From: Mya arenaria
Lineage: Eukaryota; Mollusca; Bivalvia; Myida; Myidae
Direction of reading: 5' to 3'
Length of the DNA: 64,000 nt
NCBI RefSeq assembly: GCF_026914265.1
Contig: NC_069125.1
Location: 70,262,046 to 70,326,045 of the forward strand
A program made the translations under genes and the position numbers. Position 1 is the stretch's first letter. Every line of letters starts with the position of its first letter. The notes under the pieces were generated by a model that had not been told where the DNA came from, ran no database searches, and saw only the letters and a program-made list of their open reading frames with translations. This document shows, piece after piece, positions 33,001 through 43,323 of this stretch.

Positions 33001-34003
33001 CATAAAGATCACTGGGTAACTTCAATGGACTATAAAAACAATACTTACCTCATAGACAGTTTAGGATGTGACAGACCAACTGATATAATACCAGACGGTT
33101 TAAAAATACAACTTTCGCAAATTTATGGTAAAAAAAAACAGTATTCAAATTATTGTGCCTGCTGTTCAAAGGCAAGATAATTCTGTGGATTGTGGGCTAT
33201 ACGCAATCGCACATGCGACATCATTTTGTTTACATAAAACACCTTGTCATGATTTCATATTCAACTCTGTTAAACTAAGGGAACACTTAATACAATGTTT
33301 TGAATCCGAAAAAATGACGGAATTTCTGTCACACAGTGTGCACACAGTGTATTTGAGTTCATTCATCTTCATATGATGGATGATTATGTTTGCATTTGTA
33401 TTACACGTTATAATTTTTCAAGATGATTTTATGTCATATTTATATTGCTGTTAATCACTTGATTATATATTTGTATGAATAAATACAATAACACAATTTG
33501 CTTATTTTTTCCACAATAAAGCCGATGTTTCGATACTAAAAACATAAATAATAAACAAATAAAAGCTCTTTTAACATGCTAGATATTAATTATAATTAAA
33601 TCATTAACATTTGTAAAATTTAGCTATCGTGAATCGAGGAAAATGCAAATATTATATTTCCTTCTTTGTCTATATTGGCCGCAGTTTTCAAAACCCTTCT
33701 TTGTTTATGTCGTCCGCAGTATTCAACGCTTTCTATATCGGCCGCTGTAAAGACCGCACCTGAGTGCGACCCATTCACAAGTACTTAAAGCGCAAGCAAC
33801 AAAAATAAATCACCCGCAGTAGAAATTGGCATTTCTTTCATCAAGTAAAATGGACCCGAATGAATCACTGAAGGGACTTTTCCTAAGCTGATGGTTGTCT
33901 TCAAAGTTCCTGATGAATCTGGCCTTTGATATGCCGGAGAAATTGAGCCACGAGGGCTAGATTTAGGAGAAATTTGCTCCGGTCTTCGCATTTGGTCATT
34001 CAT
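27004..34003 (-). CDS. MED19: Mediator complex subunit 19 (MED19)
   Basis: Six coding exons on the minus strand: 33814-34003, 31022-31178, 30440-30539, 28511-28616, 27671-27817 and 27004-27017. They join in phase into 237 residues (human has 244). Family marks in order are GPFYLMKEMP (50-59), TELTGCTNLI, LEHTYNKFC, SSFLPHLPGYID, SLHSLIEKPPI, FRLHPGP, LPEQYKFM and a KKKHKHKRKR nuclear-type stretch, then a long Lys/Glu-rich C terminus. The last exon adds only a few residues before TGA. MED19 belongs to the Mediator middle region, linking DNA-bound regulators to RNA polymerase II in the nucleus. Its start codon is 305 bp from that of VKORC1 on the opposite strand. Its introns are loaded with elements (a ~182-bp repeat, a minisatellite, a MITE and a Ulp1-bearing transposon). 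Confidence 0.95.
28731..29650. mobile_element. Second ~182-bp-unit element, about 5 units
   Basis: It shares the head (GCTGTCACAGTATGTGA...GAATGCCCCCGAATG), the CACACGACACGTTGTC first unit, and the tail (GGACGGACGGACGG...CCTTTGGGGGCATAA) of the element at 24591-26417, but with about half as many units. It lies in a MED19 intron. A common ancestor with later loss or gain of units explains both. Confidence 0.8.
29725..29990. repeat. ~31-bp minisatellite
   Basis: About eight diverged units with the pattern GTAATTTGGTATGTTTGTACATGTACACT lie in a MED19 intron. The minus-strand open frames over it are repeat translations, rich in Tyr, Thr and Asn, and not genes. Confidence 0.75.
30018..30356. mobile_element. 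Mutator-like MITE with 9-bp target duplication
   Basis: A 339-bp element in the MED19 intron between exons 3 and 4. The direct repeat TGTCTCAAT flanks it at 30009-30017 and 30357-30365. Inverted ends of about 60 bp begin CATTCGGA and contain CTCCTCGGCCATTTT and AACAACCTCGGATGTA. A 9-bp duplication with long inverted ends fits the Mutator superfamily. There is no coding capacity. The shortened relative near 9490-9560 shares the end sequence. Confidence 0.85.
32565..33772 (+). mobile_element. Mutator-like DNA transposon carrying a Ulp1-type protease
   Basis: A 1208-bp element lies in MED19 intron 1, flanked by the direct repeat ATTCACAAG (32556-32564 and 33773-33781). Inverted ends of more than 110 bp contain TGCGGTCTTTACAGCGGCC and GCGGACGACATAAACAAAG. 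The 8-9 bp duplication with very long inverted ends suggests a Mutator-like or related superfamily. The interior encodes only a C48 (Ulp1/SENP-like) cysteine protease piece and no transposase, so it would need a transposase in trans. Neither edge overlaps a MED19 exon. Confidence 0.75.
32908..33376 (+). pseudogene. Ulp1/SENP-like (C48) cysteine protease inside the transposon
   Basis: The conserved marks of C48 proteases are visible in order: HWVTSMDY with the catalytic His, YLIDSLG with the Asp, and QRQDNSVDCGLYAIAHA with the oxyanion Gln and nucleophile Cys. These enzymes cut SUMO-like conjugates, and related domains are common passengers of large Mutator and CMC DNA transposons. The first part and the Cys-box part are in different, overlapping frames, and there is little sequence upstream. 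The copy therefore looks broken, or else is a remnant of a larger protein. Confidence 0.75.
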
Positions 34004-34308
34004 TTTTGGTTTTTCACCATTTTACCATCGCCTATGTCGTCAAGGTAAATAATATTAAAAATGCATCAAATAATCTTGTCCATCTCAGGCAGTGTTTTTT
34101 ATATTTATAACAAAAGTTGATTAATTGTAACAATATATGGAAATGGGAGCATGCCTCCGGTATCTATTTTGAAATGTTTATTTAATCTTTGATACAAGCG
34201 GCTCAAGATGGCTGCGCCCATGGGTTGAATTATTTACGTGTCTTTGTCAGCGCTGCTTTTTTCCTTATTCAGCTAGATAATTTAGAAAAATACTCATTTG
34301 TCTTCATA
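34004..34308. promoter_or_regulatory. Bidirectional MED19/VKORC1 promoter region
   Basis: Only 305 bp separate the start codons of two divergent genes. The interval must hold both 5' UTRs and both core promoters. No TATA box is obvious on either side in a convincing position. The arrangement is seen; shared regulation is inferred. Confidence 0.65.
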
Positions 34309-36277
34309 ATGAGGGCTGGTAGCAAAGTTTTGCGAATTACAAACATCATTGTGCCCATGATTTGTGTAGCTGGCATGTTTTTGTCAGTTTATGCATACCA
34401 TGTAGAGACAAATGTTCACAGTGATCCAACTTTCAAGGCATTGTGTGATTTTTCAGAGCATATGAGTTGTTCAAAGGTCTTTTCATCAAAGTAAGTTTGG
34501 TATTCTGGTTTGTGGTACTATTTATATCCCATGTCATTCATTATTTTTAGGGAGTGAAACATAATGTTGAAATCTCAATCTGAATTGTTCAATAATCAAA
34601 CATAAATTATTTAGGAGCCAATACATTAAACTAATTATCCTAGTTTTCTATGACAAACTGATGCAGAAAGGCCTCTGTCTACTTTTCTTCGCCATTTTGG
34701 TTTAGGAAGGTGACTCTTCTTTTTTCGAAAACGAAAAAAAAGTTCAGTGGTGTCCCATTAGTGCAATTTTATATATTGATAACTGCAAAAATAGAAAAAT
34801 ACACGTTTAGGTTTCATTGCACATATTTAAAAGAACACAGTTTCTATGTTTATGTATTTGATTTACAACAAAGCTGTACTCTGACACTGCAAAATAAATT
34901 TTATTCATTGCAACTAAAGAAATAATTCAAAACTTTTGAACTAGAATTAACAGCAGCTTTTGTGTTGAGCTTGATAGTAAAAAAGGATGATGAAAGAGTA
35001 CATGTACTCACTTTTATATTTAATGGTAAAAATCTGTTCAACATTTCCTTGTTTTCTTATGCAATACTGAATGTATTGTACTACAGTGTACAATTTAATT
35101 GAAAGTCTGTTGACTGCTTTAAAAACTGTTATATGTCTATTTACAGGTATGGAACTGGCCTTGGCATTGTTGGCAGATTATTGGGAAAAGATAGCTTTAT
35201 TAATCAACCTAACAGTGTTTACGGAATGATTTTCTACACATTGCAGTCATTGCTTGGTACGTTGATTTTAAATTTTAATTTTCATAGCATTAAGATACAA
35301 TTTTTAAGTGATCTCATGTAACATGTTATTAATTGTTGACATGTTCATTCATAAAATATTATTTATTAAACATATATTCTAAGCCTTATTTTCATTAAGT
35401 CTCTCCAATGAAACTTTGGTGTGAGATAATAGTATGGTTTCTGTGCAGTCTATATGTAATAGTTAGATGACATGAAGTGAATTCTTAATGATTAAGACTG
35501 GGCGGAGTGTGCGTAGCGAATTATTATGAATTTGCTTTTTGTCATCTAACTGACTTAGAATACAACGTTATTAGCTGATAAATAGTCTACGCAAAATCTG
35601 ACGCAGGGAGTGCGTATCCGATGATTGGCAGAAGGCAGACTCTTTAACACGCGTGGAAGTTGAAATTCTTAATGATTTAGTATACTACTTAATGGTTGCC
35701 TTTCTGCAATTTCATTGGCAGAAAATGTAGGTTGTATTCTAAATAATTCTTTAAAATGACAATTCAAAATTTTACTATTATATGTGGCGAGTCTGATGCA
35801 TTTTCAAGATTCAGATAGTAAAACATTCAACAAAATGTTTTATTGGGTATTTATATTCATTTAAAATTTCACTGACACTCCAAGTTGAATGTGTAGAAAA
35901 GACATCCATTTCCTCTAAAACTAACAACTGATACTAGTTAAAGAAGGCAAGTACATGATATTTTAAAACTTTATTATGATATTTTATGAAAATAAATTGT
36001 TTAAAAACATATCATTGAATATTAGTTGTATTTTTCAGCTTTCAAGTCAAGCTACAAGTTGGCATTGGTCCAGTTCATGAATTCCATTCTTGCCATGGGT
36101 AGTTGTGTTTACCTTGCTTACATTCTATTATTCATCCTGGAGGACTTCTGTGTTGTTTGTGTTTCCACCTATGTGGTGAACATTGTCATCACTATTTGCT
36201 CGTACTTGAAACTGCGAGCACTTTCGGAAATGGAGGCAACCAAGAAACAGAAAAATGCCAGCAAGAAAGCAAGTTAA
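34309..36277 (+). CDS. VKORC1: Vitamin K epoxide reductase complex subunit 1 (VKORC1/VKORC1L1 family)
   Basis: Three coding exons, 34309-34490, 35147-35256 and 36039-36277, join in phase into 176 residues (human VKORC1 163, VKORC1L1 176). The enzyme sits in the ER membrane and reduces vitamin K epoxide and quinone for gamma-carboxylation. Seen: an N-terminal membrane helix (about 10-30); the loop cysteines C46 and C54 in [34 protein letters not shown]; and the active-site C135-V-V-C138 in EDFCVVC followed by STYVVN. A Lys-rich tail ([11 protein letters not shown]) is consistent with ER retention. The ATG at 34309 was chosen because upstream sequence in frame lacks an ATG and the family N terminus fits. 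AATAAA at 37471-37476 implies a ~1.2 kb 3' UTR. Confidence 0.96.
35458..35700. repeat. Possible MITE in VKORC1 intron 2
   Basis: AGTTAGATGACA near 35461 pairs with TGTCATCTAACT near 35541, giving an inverted pair about 80 bp apart. The following GC-richer stretch (ACGCAGGGAGTGCGTATCCG) differs from the AT-rich intron. Ends and target duplication were not resolved. Confidence 0.35.
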
Positions 36278-37500
36278 CAAGCTGATAATGGAGGTGTAAG
36301 CCTTTTATAACCCTGGTATCCGTATCACTGATTGAATGTGTCAAACTTTCTGAATGATCAAGGTTTAGTCATGCTACAAGCATATGGAATATTTGTGTTT
36401 TATAGCATTGTTGTGTTACTGTATACATGTATGTGCAGATTTTTTAAAGATAATTTACTAGTTTATGTTATTATAATGAAATATTTATTTCCCTTTAGTG
36501 TAAGATATCTAAAAGGAAATCTTTTCTGTTTTTGTAATATTGTTTAAAAAACCTTCTCTCTTTCCGGAAATTATCACCGAGAACAAATAGTTAAGGAATA
36601 ACTGTTATAGGTCTAAAATGCATATTAAAGAGTGAATAAGATGGTTTGTATTGCATGACTGATTTTGCTGTATGTATTACCGATTGCAATGCCCTTAATT
36701 GTATTGAAAAACTTTGTTGTTTTTTCATTGCCAACTAGTAGATCAAAATTATGACATTTTTAAAGTAGAATTGTTGGGTATAGTAGAATTGTACAGGTAT
36801 ATGAAGGGCCAATCCTTTGGGATAACTGTACAATGTGACCTTGCATACACAATGGACTGCTTTTTTATTGCATCACCTTGTTATTGTTTTAAATTTGTAC
36901 ATTGAACATAATCAAATATTTAATTGACTTTTTAAGAGTTGTAAAACTTGTTGTAATTAGATTTCAGTACTTACATTTTAGAGTAGCCAAAAACTGTCAA
37001 AATATCCACATTGGAACTCACACTGCATAGTCATGCTTAAAAATGTAAAAATAGACAAGTTTTGTTTTGTGTGTAAGTGATTGGTCTGAAGCTTATCAAT
37101 GCAAGAACTAGTTGTCATTATCACATAGTATAAGGTCCTTTATTTTGGGGAATCACTAATGAGTTTTTCAGGATGTACATATATCTGTCTCTATAAACAC
37201 ATGGGTGCCATGCAAATCAAATTTTGTGTGTTTTCAGATTTTGGTCTGTAATAAATCTTTCTGCAGTTAAGTTATTGCAATGTAAATGTATGTAATTTAT
37301 ATTATGGCCTATATATATTATCAGTTCCAGCATTAGTGAGATGGGTCACAAATACATCATTTTTAACTTTGTGTGGACCTGCCTTAACCGTTAGCTGTCT
37401 TTGTAGTTGTTTTACCTGTCTTGTTTATGTCCATTACATGATGCTATTTGTAAATGAATGTGCATACAAAAATAAAAAGAAATACAATTTATATTAACAA
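36278..37500 (+). other. VKORC1 3' UTR
   Basis: AT-rich sequence after the stop with no exon. The first strong polyadenylation signal in good context is AATAAA at 37471-37476. Short open frames here (such as 36332-36547) show no family features. Confidence 0.55.
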
Positions 37501-38650
37501 AATGGATACTCCTATTGTTCTTTCATCGTCTGTTGGGCATAGCAGCTACAGTAGCAATATTTAAACGTTATCAAACATGCGCTCTTCCTTATTGTTCCTT
37601 ATTGTGTAGGTCATGTAAAACTGATTACGTGAGTACGATCATTCTTGTAAAACGTCTGAAGAATACTATACAGTTCCCAGGTTGAAACAAAAACGCAGGA
37701 AAATGGCTTTTTTCTATCTATGATTATTATTAAGTGTTAGCTATTTTCATCATGTCGACGTTTTTATGGCTTTGGTTAATTTTTGCGTTAGTTTTTCTAT
37801 TTAAATACGATCTTACTAAGTAAAATGGAACAATGTTGGAATGCGACTAACCACTACCATGTATTTTCGGTGACATTGTGCGTCCTTTTGTTCCATGGAA
37901 TGGGGTATATAATGGTCACACTAGGCCAATATTCACTAACGCCGTGAGACTCGGACTCCGATGTTAAGTTTGAAACTAAAATACTCCATTTATATCGTTC
38001 TCTTTTGTTAACGATATATATGTGAATTAAAATATTTGTAAATCACAATGGGGAGATGTGTCACGTATTAGACTTCAAGTTCGCTGCCCAAAATGAATTT
38101 TATAGCAACATTTTAAGTCTGTTTATATCATAATATGATTTCAATCAAAATTTGATTCAAGATAATATCAATATTTACTGCATTAAATTTTATGAATAAC
38201 TATCCGTCTGACAAGGCCCAATCAGTGGCATTTGTCACATTCTAATGATCATGTTGGAATGAGTATCGAAATTGACAAAATTCAGACGGGCCTCAATGCT
38301 TGCAGCACTCGTAGGTGAACGAACACACAGGCTGTATGAATGATTATAAACTCCGTTCGTCCGATTTATGCTTGTCCGGGCTGTAACTTGTTTGACATCA
38401 CTTTCTTGCATATGACGGTGCGGACTCGACATGACTACGTTTCACCAACAAACCCCTAATATAAATTAGATTTACGTTTATTTAACAATTAAAATTAACA
38501 TTCAAACATTTTGGCAGATTTATTGTCAAAACAACATATATATCAAAATTGCCATACGCACGCCGCAGGAATTATGTTTGTGGATAAACACCCGGGAGCT
38601 TGAGGAAACGCACACATATAGAGTATGTTAATTAATTGATTGGTTGGTCA
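37501..38650. other. Intergenic, no gene seen
   Basis: No exon, RNA gene or clear repeat was found between VKORC1 and the macin gene. The last ~500 bp would include the macin promoter. Confidence 0.5.
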
Positions 38651-38678
38651 ACGTCCTTAAATGTAATCACACTATAGC

Positions 38679-38684
38679 TATAAA
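38679..38684 (+). promoter_or_regulatory. TATA box of the macin gene
   Basis: TATAAA in CTATAAAGGCTGAGACA lies about 25-30 bp before a likely start site. A short non-coding first exon follows, ending at a strong donor at 38733 (ATG|GTAAGC). A tight TATA promoter suits an inducible or highly expressed peptide gene. Confidence 0.6.
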
Positions 38685-39029
38685 GGCTGAGACAACAGCT
38701 CTAAGTTTTATTCCGCATCCTCAACGATTCATGGTAAGCCGAGTTTGTGATTATATATATCTTCTAGTTTAAAAATATTTTATCAGATGACAACATTACA
38801 TGTTTAACTATAAGATATTGAAACGGATTAAAACGAAAGCAGAGCTTATAATGTTTCTCTCGTTTGTCTCCTGAATTCAATAACATGACATAATTTTTGT
38901 TAAACTATTGTCTTAAGTATTCAAACTTAAGTTCTTACCATTAATGTAAATGAATGAGTATTTACATGATACGTCTTTGTCCAATGATTGTGCATTTTTT
39001 CTGACAGTTCTAAACCTGAAGTTCCAGCG

Positions 39030-39332
39030 ATGTCATCCACACATTCCTTGTTTCTTGTCGTGTTAATGGTGACTATGATGTGGGAACCATGCTCCGCGGC
39101 ACCCACGGGCTTGATCGATTGCTGGAACACCTGGTCACGCTGCTCCACGTGGAGCTCCGGGGCTGAGGGCATCCTGTGGCGCTCCTGCAGCTCAAGGTGC
39201 ACGTGTTTAGGGTGGGAGGCCGGAAACTGCCAATCTGTCCCGTCTAACTGCCCGGGAGTTGACAGCGCGCTGCAGTGCCAGTGTAGTGGCACATTCACGG
39301 AACCATCGTGGTACAGTATCTGCCTCCTGTAG
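39030..39332 (+). CDS. Macin-family antimicrobial peptide precursor (theromacin/mytimacin-like)
   Basis: The coding part is one exon of 100 codons, opening 22 bases after an acceptor (CTGACAG, ending 39007). A non-coding exon 1 (~38705-38733) lies upstream. Residues 1 to ~24 are a signal peptide with a hydrophobic core (LFLVVLMVTMMW). The mature part begins near LIDCWNTWSRCSTWS and keeps the macin pattern of W, G and C: C31, C38, C53, C57, C59, C67, C74, C83, C85 and C98. Ten Cys points to the theromacin-like form with five disulfides rather than the eight-Cys hydramacin form. Macins are secreted, kill bacteria by membrane disruption and aggregation, and some aid nerve repair. AATAAA lies at 39756-39761. 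The minus-strand frame over the same bases is a shadow. Confidence 0.92.
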   Translation: MSSTHSLFLVVLMVTMMWEPCSAAPTGLIDCWNTWSRCSTWSSGAEGILWRSCSSRCTCLGWEAGNCQSVPSNCPGVDSALQCQCSGTFTEPSWYSICLL

Positions 39333-40313
39333 CGTACACTGATTAACATTACATCTGTGAACGCGAAAACTTGCTTCCATCAAGACTCCCAGGAGAATTT
39401 CCGTACATAGATAATCAACAGTGCACTACTAGTCTACTGACATTTATTTTCTCTAACCTTTTTTTTCAAAGATGATAAAAATTATGTTACAACTATCACC
39501 TTTGTCGTTGCTCCTAGTTAAATTGGGAGTTTAGTTTCTTAACTAATTTGTAAATATAATTGTTTTTTAATGTCAGTGTTTAAGGTCTAAATCGATTTAC
39601 ATTGTTGTCACCCATTTCGGGTCTTTAGTTATTGAATGTTCATTGTCATATTTTTATTTCCTCCCTATAGATGTTGTTCGTAACAATCTAGAGTGTTTAT
39701 GCTAGGAAACCTTGTCGAAACACAAACTAAAATGATGATTTGTAACGGTCTAAATAATAAACTTCTGTATATGATATTTAATATTGTCACATCATTTTGT
39801 AAGTAATTCTTATGCTTGCCTATTTATACTATGTTTGATATTAAAAAAATCCATAATCACACACCTTTCTGTTACTTGATTACACCTTACACCAAACTTA
39901 TTTTAATTAAATTTTCGGTACACATAGTTTGATATTTTATTCGGAAATACATGTGGACATAATGACCATTAGTATACATCTGAGATGTAAGTATATATAA
40001 GCAGTCAATAGATCAATGCAATATTAATAACGTATACAAAGAAAATATAACTTTGCATACATTACAAAATCAAATTATTATTATAAATAGAGTTATAGGC
40101 AATACGAAACATGTCAATATATCAAATATGTGGCATCGAGAGATCAGCGTTATATATATTTTTGTAAAAATAGCAATGCTACGTATTTCTTAAACTAAAT
40201 TTATGCATACTGAACATATACATGGCTAATTTTCTATTTACTTTAGCAATTTGGATTGCATTAATTCAACAAACTTTGGTCAATACAATAAGGTTTATAC
40301 ATACGATTGCGTA

Positions 40314-43300
40314 TGTAACGTTTCTTCCCTAGCTAGCTCGGACACGCTACCTTAAATTAAACTATAAACCTATTCTCGGACTGCATTGTCCCAAAAATTA
40401 TGTATGAAATTAATATTATATACACGTGATTGACAATGATTGCTTACAAAACCGAATGATTAGAAATAATTGGTATGGTTCAAGAATCAACGTTCAATTA
40501 TCCCAAAAGCAAGAACGAACAAACAGAAACACTACAACAACTATGCTATAACTTCAAACAGGACCAGCATACAAAACGCTTATAAACCAATCACAATATA
40601 TCAACGAAACCCACAGTCCTAAATGTATAGCTTTTACGGGGAATCAAACCATTGACCCTGTTCCGTCTGTATCGCAATGATCCAGGCTTACTAAGAGGCC
40701 AAAAAGAAACCCCACGGATGTCCGAACCTGGAAACTAGAAGCTGTAGCGCAATGCTTCACTTTAATTCTCCTAGCCTCCAATAGTTCAGAACCCGCCCTA
40801 AACAGTACAAAAAGATACTTCAAAGCTTCCCTATATATTAACTTGATGTTTTCACATCGGCGTCGAGACACGAACTAACTAATTCTATGCATTTCGCTTG
40901 TTATATACCCTCACATCACGTGACCAGAATGGAATGGTCCATTCTTAACAAGCTCTAAGGGTGAAACCATTATATATAACTAGCGTTACAGAGTAGGGGT
41001 GTCAAGTTTATCAAACATACGAAAACGTAGAAAACTATTAAGAATACAACTTATTCGTATTAATTAATCATTTACTAGCTAAATTTAGACATTTAATACT
41101 AAAACCATAACATAAGTATAAAATACACGAAATCATCATAAAGAACTCATAGCGATAAAGCGAAAATCAAATACTCTATAAAATTCACTAAAACAGAAAT
41201 GATTATTTTCCGGGCTCCGGACTACATGAATCCATGAACATTACATTACCCACGCCTCCGGGTACATGCGTCCGCGCATAAAAAAGTATATCACACGAGA
41301 AATAAAATAAAAATATTATAAAAAAAAATTGTTCAGTTGCTTTGGTTTCTTTAGTTTGGCAGTTGCCTCTGCATATTCCGAACCAATGTCTCAAGCCTTG
41401 AGACAGACTTTGTCAGATTCTCAATAGCCATAGCCAGTGAATCAGTCTCAGTGGATGCAGACCTCATTTGTTCCTGCTGTCTTTTCTCAGCCCGATAAAA
41501 AGCTTCCAACTCCACTGCATGCCTCACAGCATCATTCAGGTTGGTTGGTCTTGACTGCTTGATTTTTAATCTCATGTCTGAATTAACCAACGCATCCATA
41601 AACTGCTCTTTTGCTAAGGTTTCTCTTACATTTATAGGAGCACTAGGGTACGCAAGGTTCGTAAGGCGTCTAATATCCTGACCTAGCTCTCCCATGGACT
41701 CCATGGCCTTCTGTCGCCTATCCCGAAGTTGAACCCTATATAGTTCAGTCTGGTTGGCAGGCGAACACCGGTCTTCTAATGCTCTGACTAACTCCTTGTA
41801 GTCAGTTGCGTTTGAGCTAAGGTTACCAAAGACACCTTGGGCATGGCCCCTCAATGATACCGAAAGGTACAGACCTTTTTGTTCTTCAGACCATCCGTTT
41901 AGCTGAGCGCATGCCTCAAAATGTGCCTTGTAGTCCGTCCATGCTCCCGTGCCATCATATGTAGCAGGCTTCACATGGCACGTATTCTGGCCTGTACTAC
42001 TTTTAGGTTTTATAACCGGCCGTTTTATACGCTGGGTAACATGTCTGTCCATGCTCCTGTCCAGGGTCTCATCCGCTATTGGAGACGAAAAATTGCTATA
42101 GCCAGTTTGAGCATCATCCGATCGTCCACTCTTTATATCAAACCGTATGCGTGGTTTAAGCTGAGGTTTGGGCGTAGACGTCATGCTCGGTGCTGCAGTT
42201 TTATCGAGCTCCTTTTGCAACGACGAAATTTCCTGCTCCAACTTAAGCCTTGTAATTTCTTGTTTCAAGACAGCATTTTCGTCGATCAGCCTCGAAACCT
42301 CGTTCTGGTTTGGGCTGTCCATGCTTCTTTCGTATTCAGGGTAAGCTAGATTGCTATGAATCTATATTGTCCCTCGTTGGGCGCCAAATTTTGTAACGTT
42401 TCTTCCCTAGCTAGCTCGGGCACGCTACCTTAAATTAAACTATAAACCTATTCTCGGACTGCATTGTCCCAAAAATTATGTATGAAATTAATATTATATA
42501 CACGTGATTGACAATGATTGCTTACAAAACCGAATGATTAGAAATAATTGGTATGGTTCAAGAATCAACGTTCAATTATCCCAAAAGCAAGAACGAACAA
42601 ACAGAAACACTACAACAACTATGCTATAACTTCAAACAGGACCAGCATACAAAACGCTTATAAACCAATCACAATATATCAACGAAACCCACAGTCCTAA
42701 ATGTATAGCTTTTACGGGGAATCAAACCATTGACCCTGTTCCGTCTGTATCGCAATGATCCAGGCTTACTAAGAGGCCAAAAAGAAACCCCACGGATGTC
42801 CGAACCTGGAAACTAGAAGCTGTAGCGCAATGCTTCACTTTAATTCTCCTAGCCTCCAATAGTTCAGAACCCGCCCTAAACAGTACAAAAAGATACTTCA
42901 AAGCTTCCCTATATATTAACTTGATGTTTTCACATCGGCGTCGAGACACGAACTAACTAATTCTATGCATTTCGCTTGTTATATACCCTCACATCACGTG
43001 ACCAGAATGGAATGGTCCATTCTTAACAAGCTCTAAGGGTGAAACCATTATATATAACTAGCGTTACAGAGTAGGGGTGTCAAGTTTATCAAACATACGA
43101 AAACGTAGAAAACTATTAAGAATACAACTTATTCGTATTAATTAATCATTTACTAGCTAAATTTAGACATTTAATACTAAAACCATAACATAAGTATAAA
43201 ATACACGAAATCATCATAAAGAACTCATAGCGATAAAGCGAAAATCAAATACTCTATAAAATTCACTAAAACAGAAATGATTATTTTCCGGGCTCCGGAC

Positions 43301-43323
43301 TACATGAATCCATGAACATTACA
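40314..43323 (-). mobile_element. Gag-only LTR retrotransposon (Ty3/Gypsy-like), young
   Basis: LTRs of 932 bp at 40314-41245 and 42392-43323 both run TGTAAC...ATTACA and appear almost identical by eye. The 4-bp duplication CGTA flanks the element (40310-40313 and 43324-43327). It reads on the minus strand: next to the right LTR is a primer binding site TGGCGCCCAACGAGGGAC, close to the complement of a tRNA-Lys 3' end. A single gag-like frame follows, then a purine-rich tract next to the left LTR. There is no pol region, so it is non-autonomous. The near-identity of the LTRs means a very recent insertion. It lies between the macin and PEX12 genes and breaks neither. Confidence 0.9.
41351..42322 (-). 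CDS. Gag-like protein of the LTR element
   Basis: An apparently whole frame of 323 residues. The N terminus (about 8-45) is a Leu/Glu/Lys coiled coil (MDSPNQNEVSRLIDEN onward). The middle (about 120-260) has the helical retrotransposon gag look: PATYDGTGAWTDYKAHFEAC, a GLYLSVSLRGHAQGVFGNL block and LEDRCSPANQTELYRVQL. A C-terminal region with a Ser/Leu heptad pattern follows. No zinc knuckle is evident. The product would assemble particle-like structures; family placement is by pattern only. Confidence 0.8.
   Translation of the reverse strand: MDSPNQNEVSRLIDENAVLKQEITRLKLEQEISSLQKELDKTAAPSMTSTPKPQLKPRIRFDIKSGRSDDAQTGYSNFSSPIADETLDRSMDRHVTQRIKRPVIKPKSSTGQNTCHVKPATYDGTGAWTDYKAHFEACAQLNGWSEEQKGLYLSVSLRGHAQGVFGNLSSNATDYKELVRALEDRCSPANQTELYRVQLRDRRQKAMESMGELGQDIRRLTNLAYPSAPINVRETLAKEQFMDALVNSDMRLKIKQSRPTNLNDAVRHAVELEAFYRAEKRQQEQMRSASTETDSLAMAIENLTKSVSRLETLVRNMQRQLPN

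Noticed and set aside
32565-33772. Virus-like (Polinton/adenovirus-type) protease origin
   Set aside because: The His-Asp-Gln-Cys layout with QRQDNSVDCG fits Ulp1/SENP rather than adenain, and there are no capsid or polymerase genes nearby.
38927-39349. 140-residue minus-strand frame
   Set aside because: Shadow of the macin exon; the plus strand has a signal peptide, a ten-Cys macin pattern and splice support.
40644-40871. 75-residue minus-strand frame, repeated at 42722-42949
   Set aside because: It lies wholly within the LTRs in both copies; no reason to see it as a gene.
41921-42349. 142-residue plus-strand frame
   Set aside because: Antisense of the gag-like frame of the LTR element.
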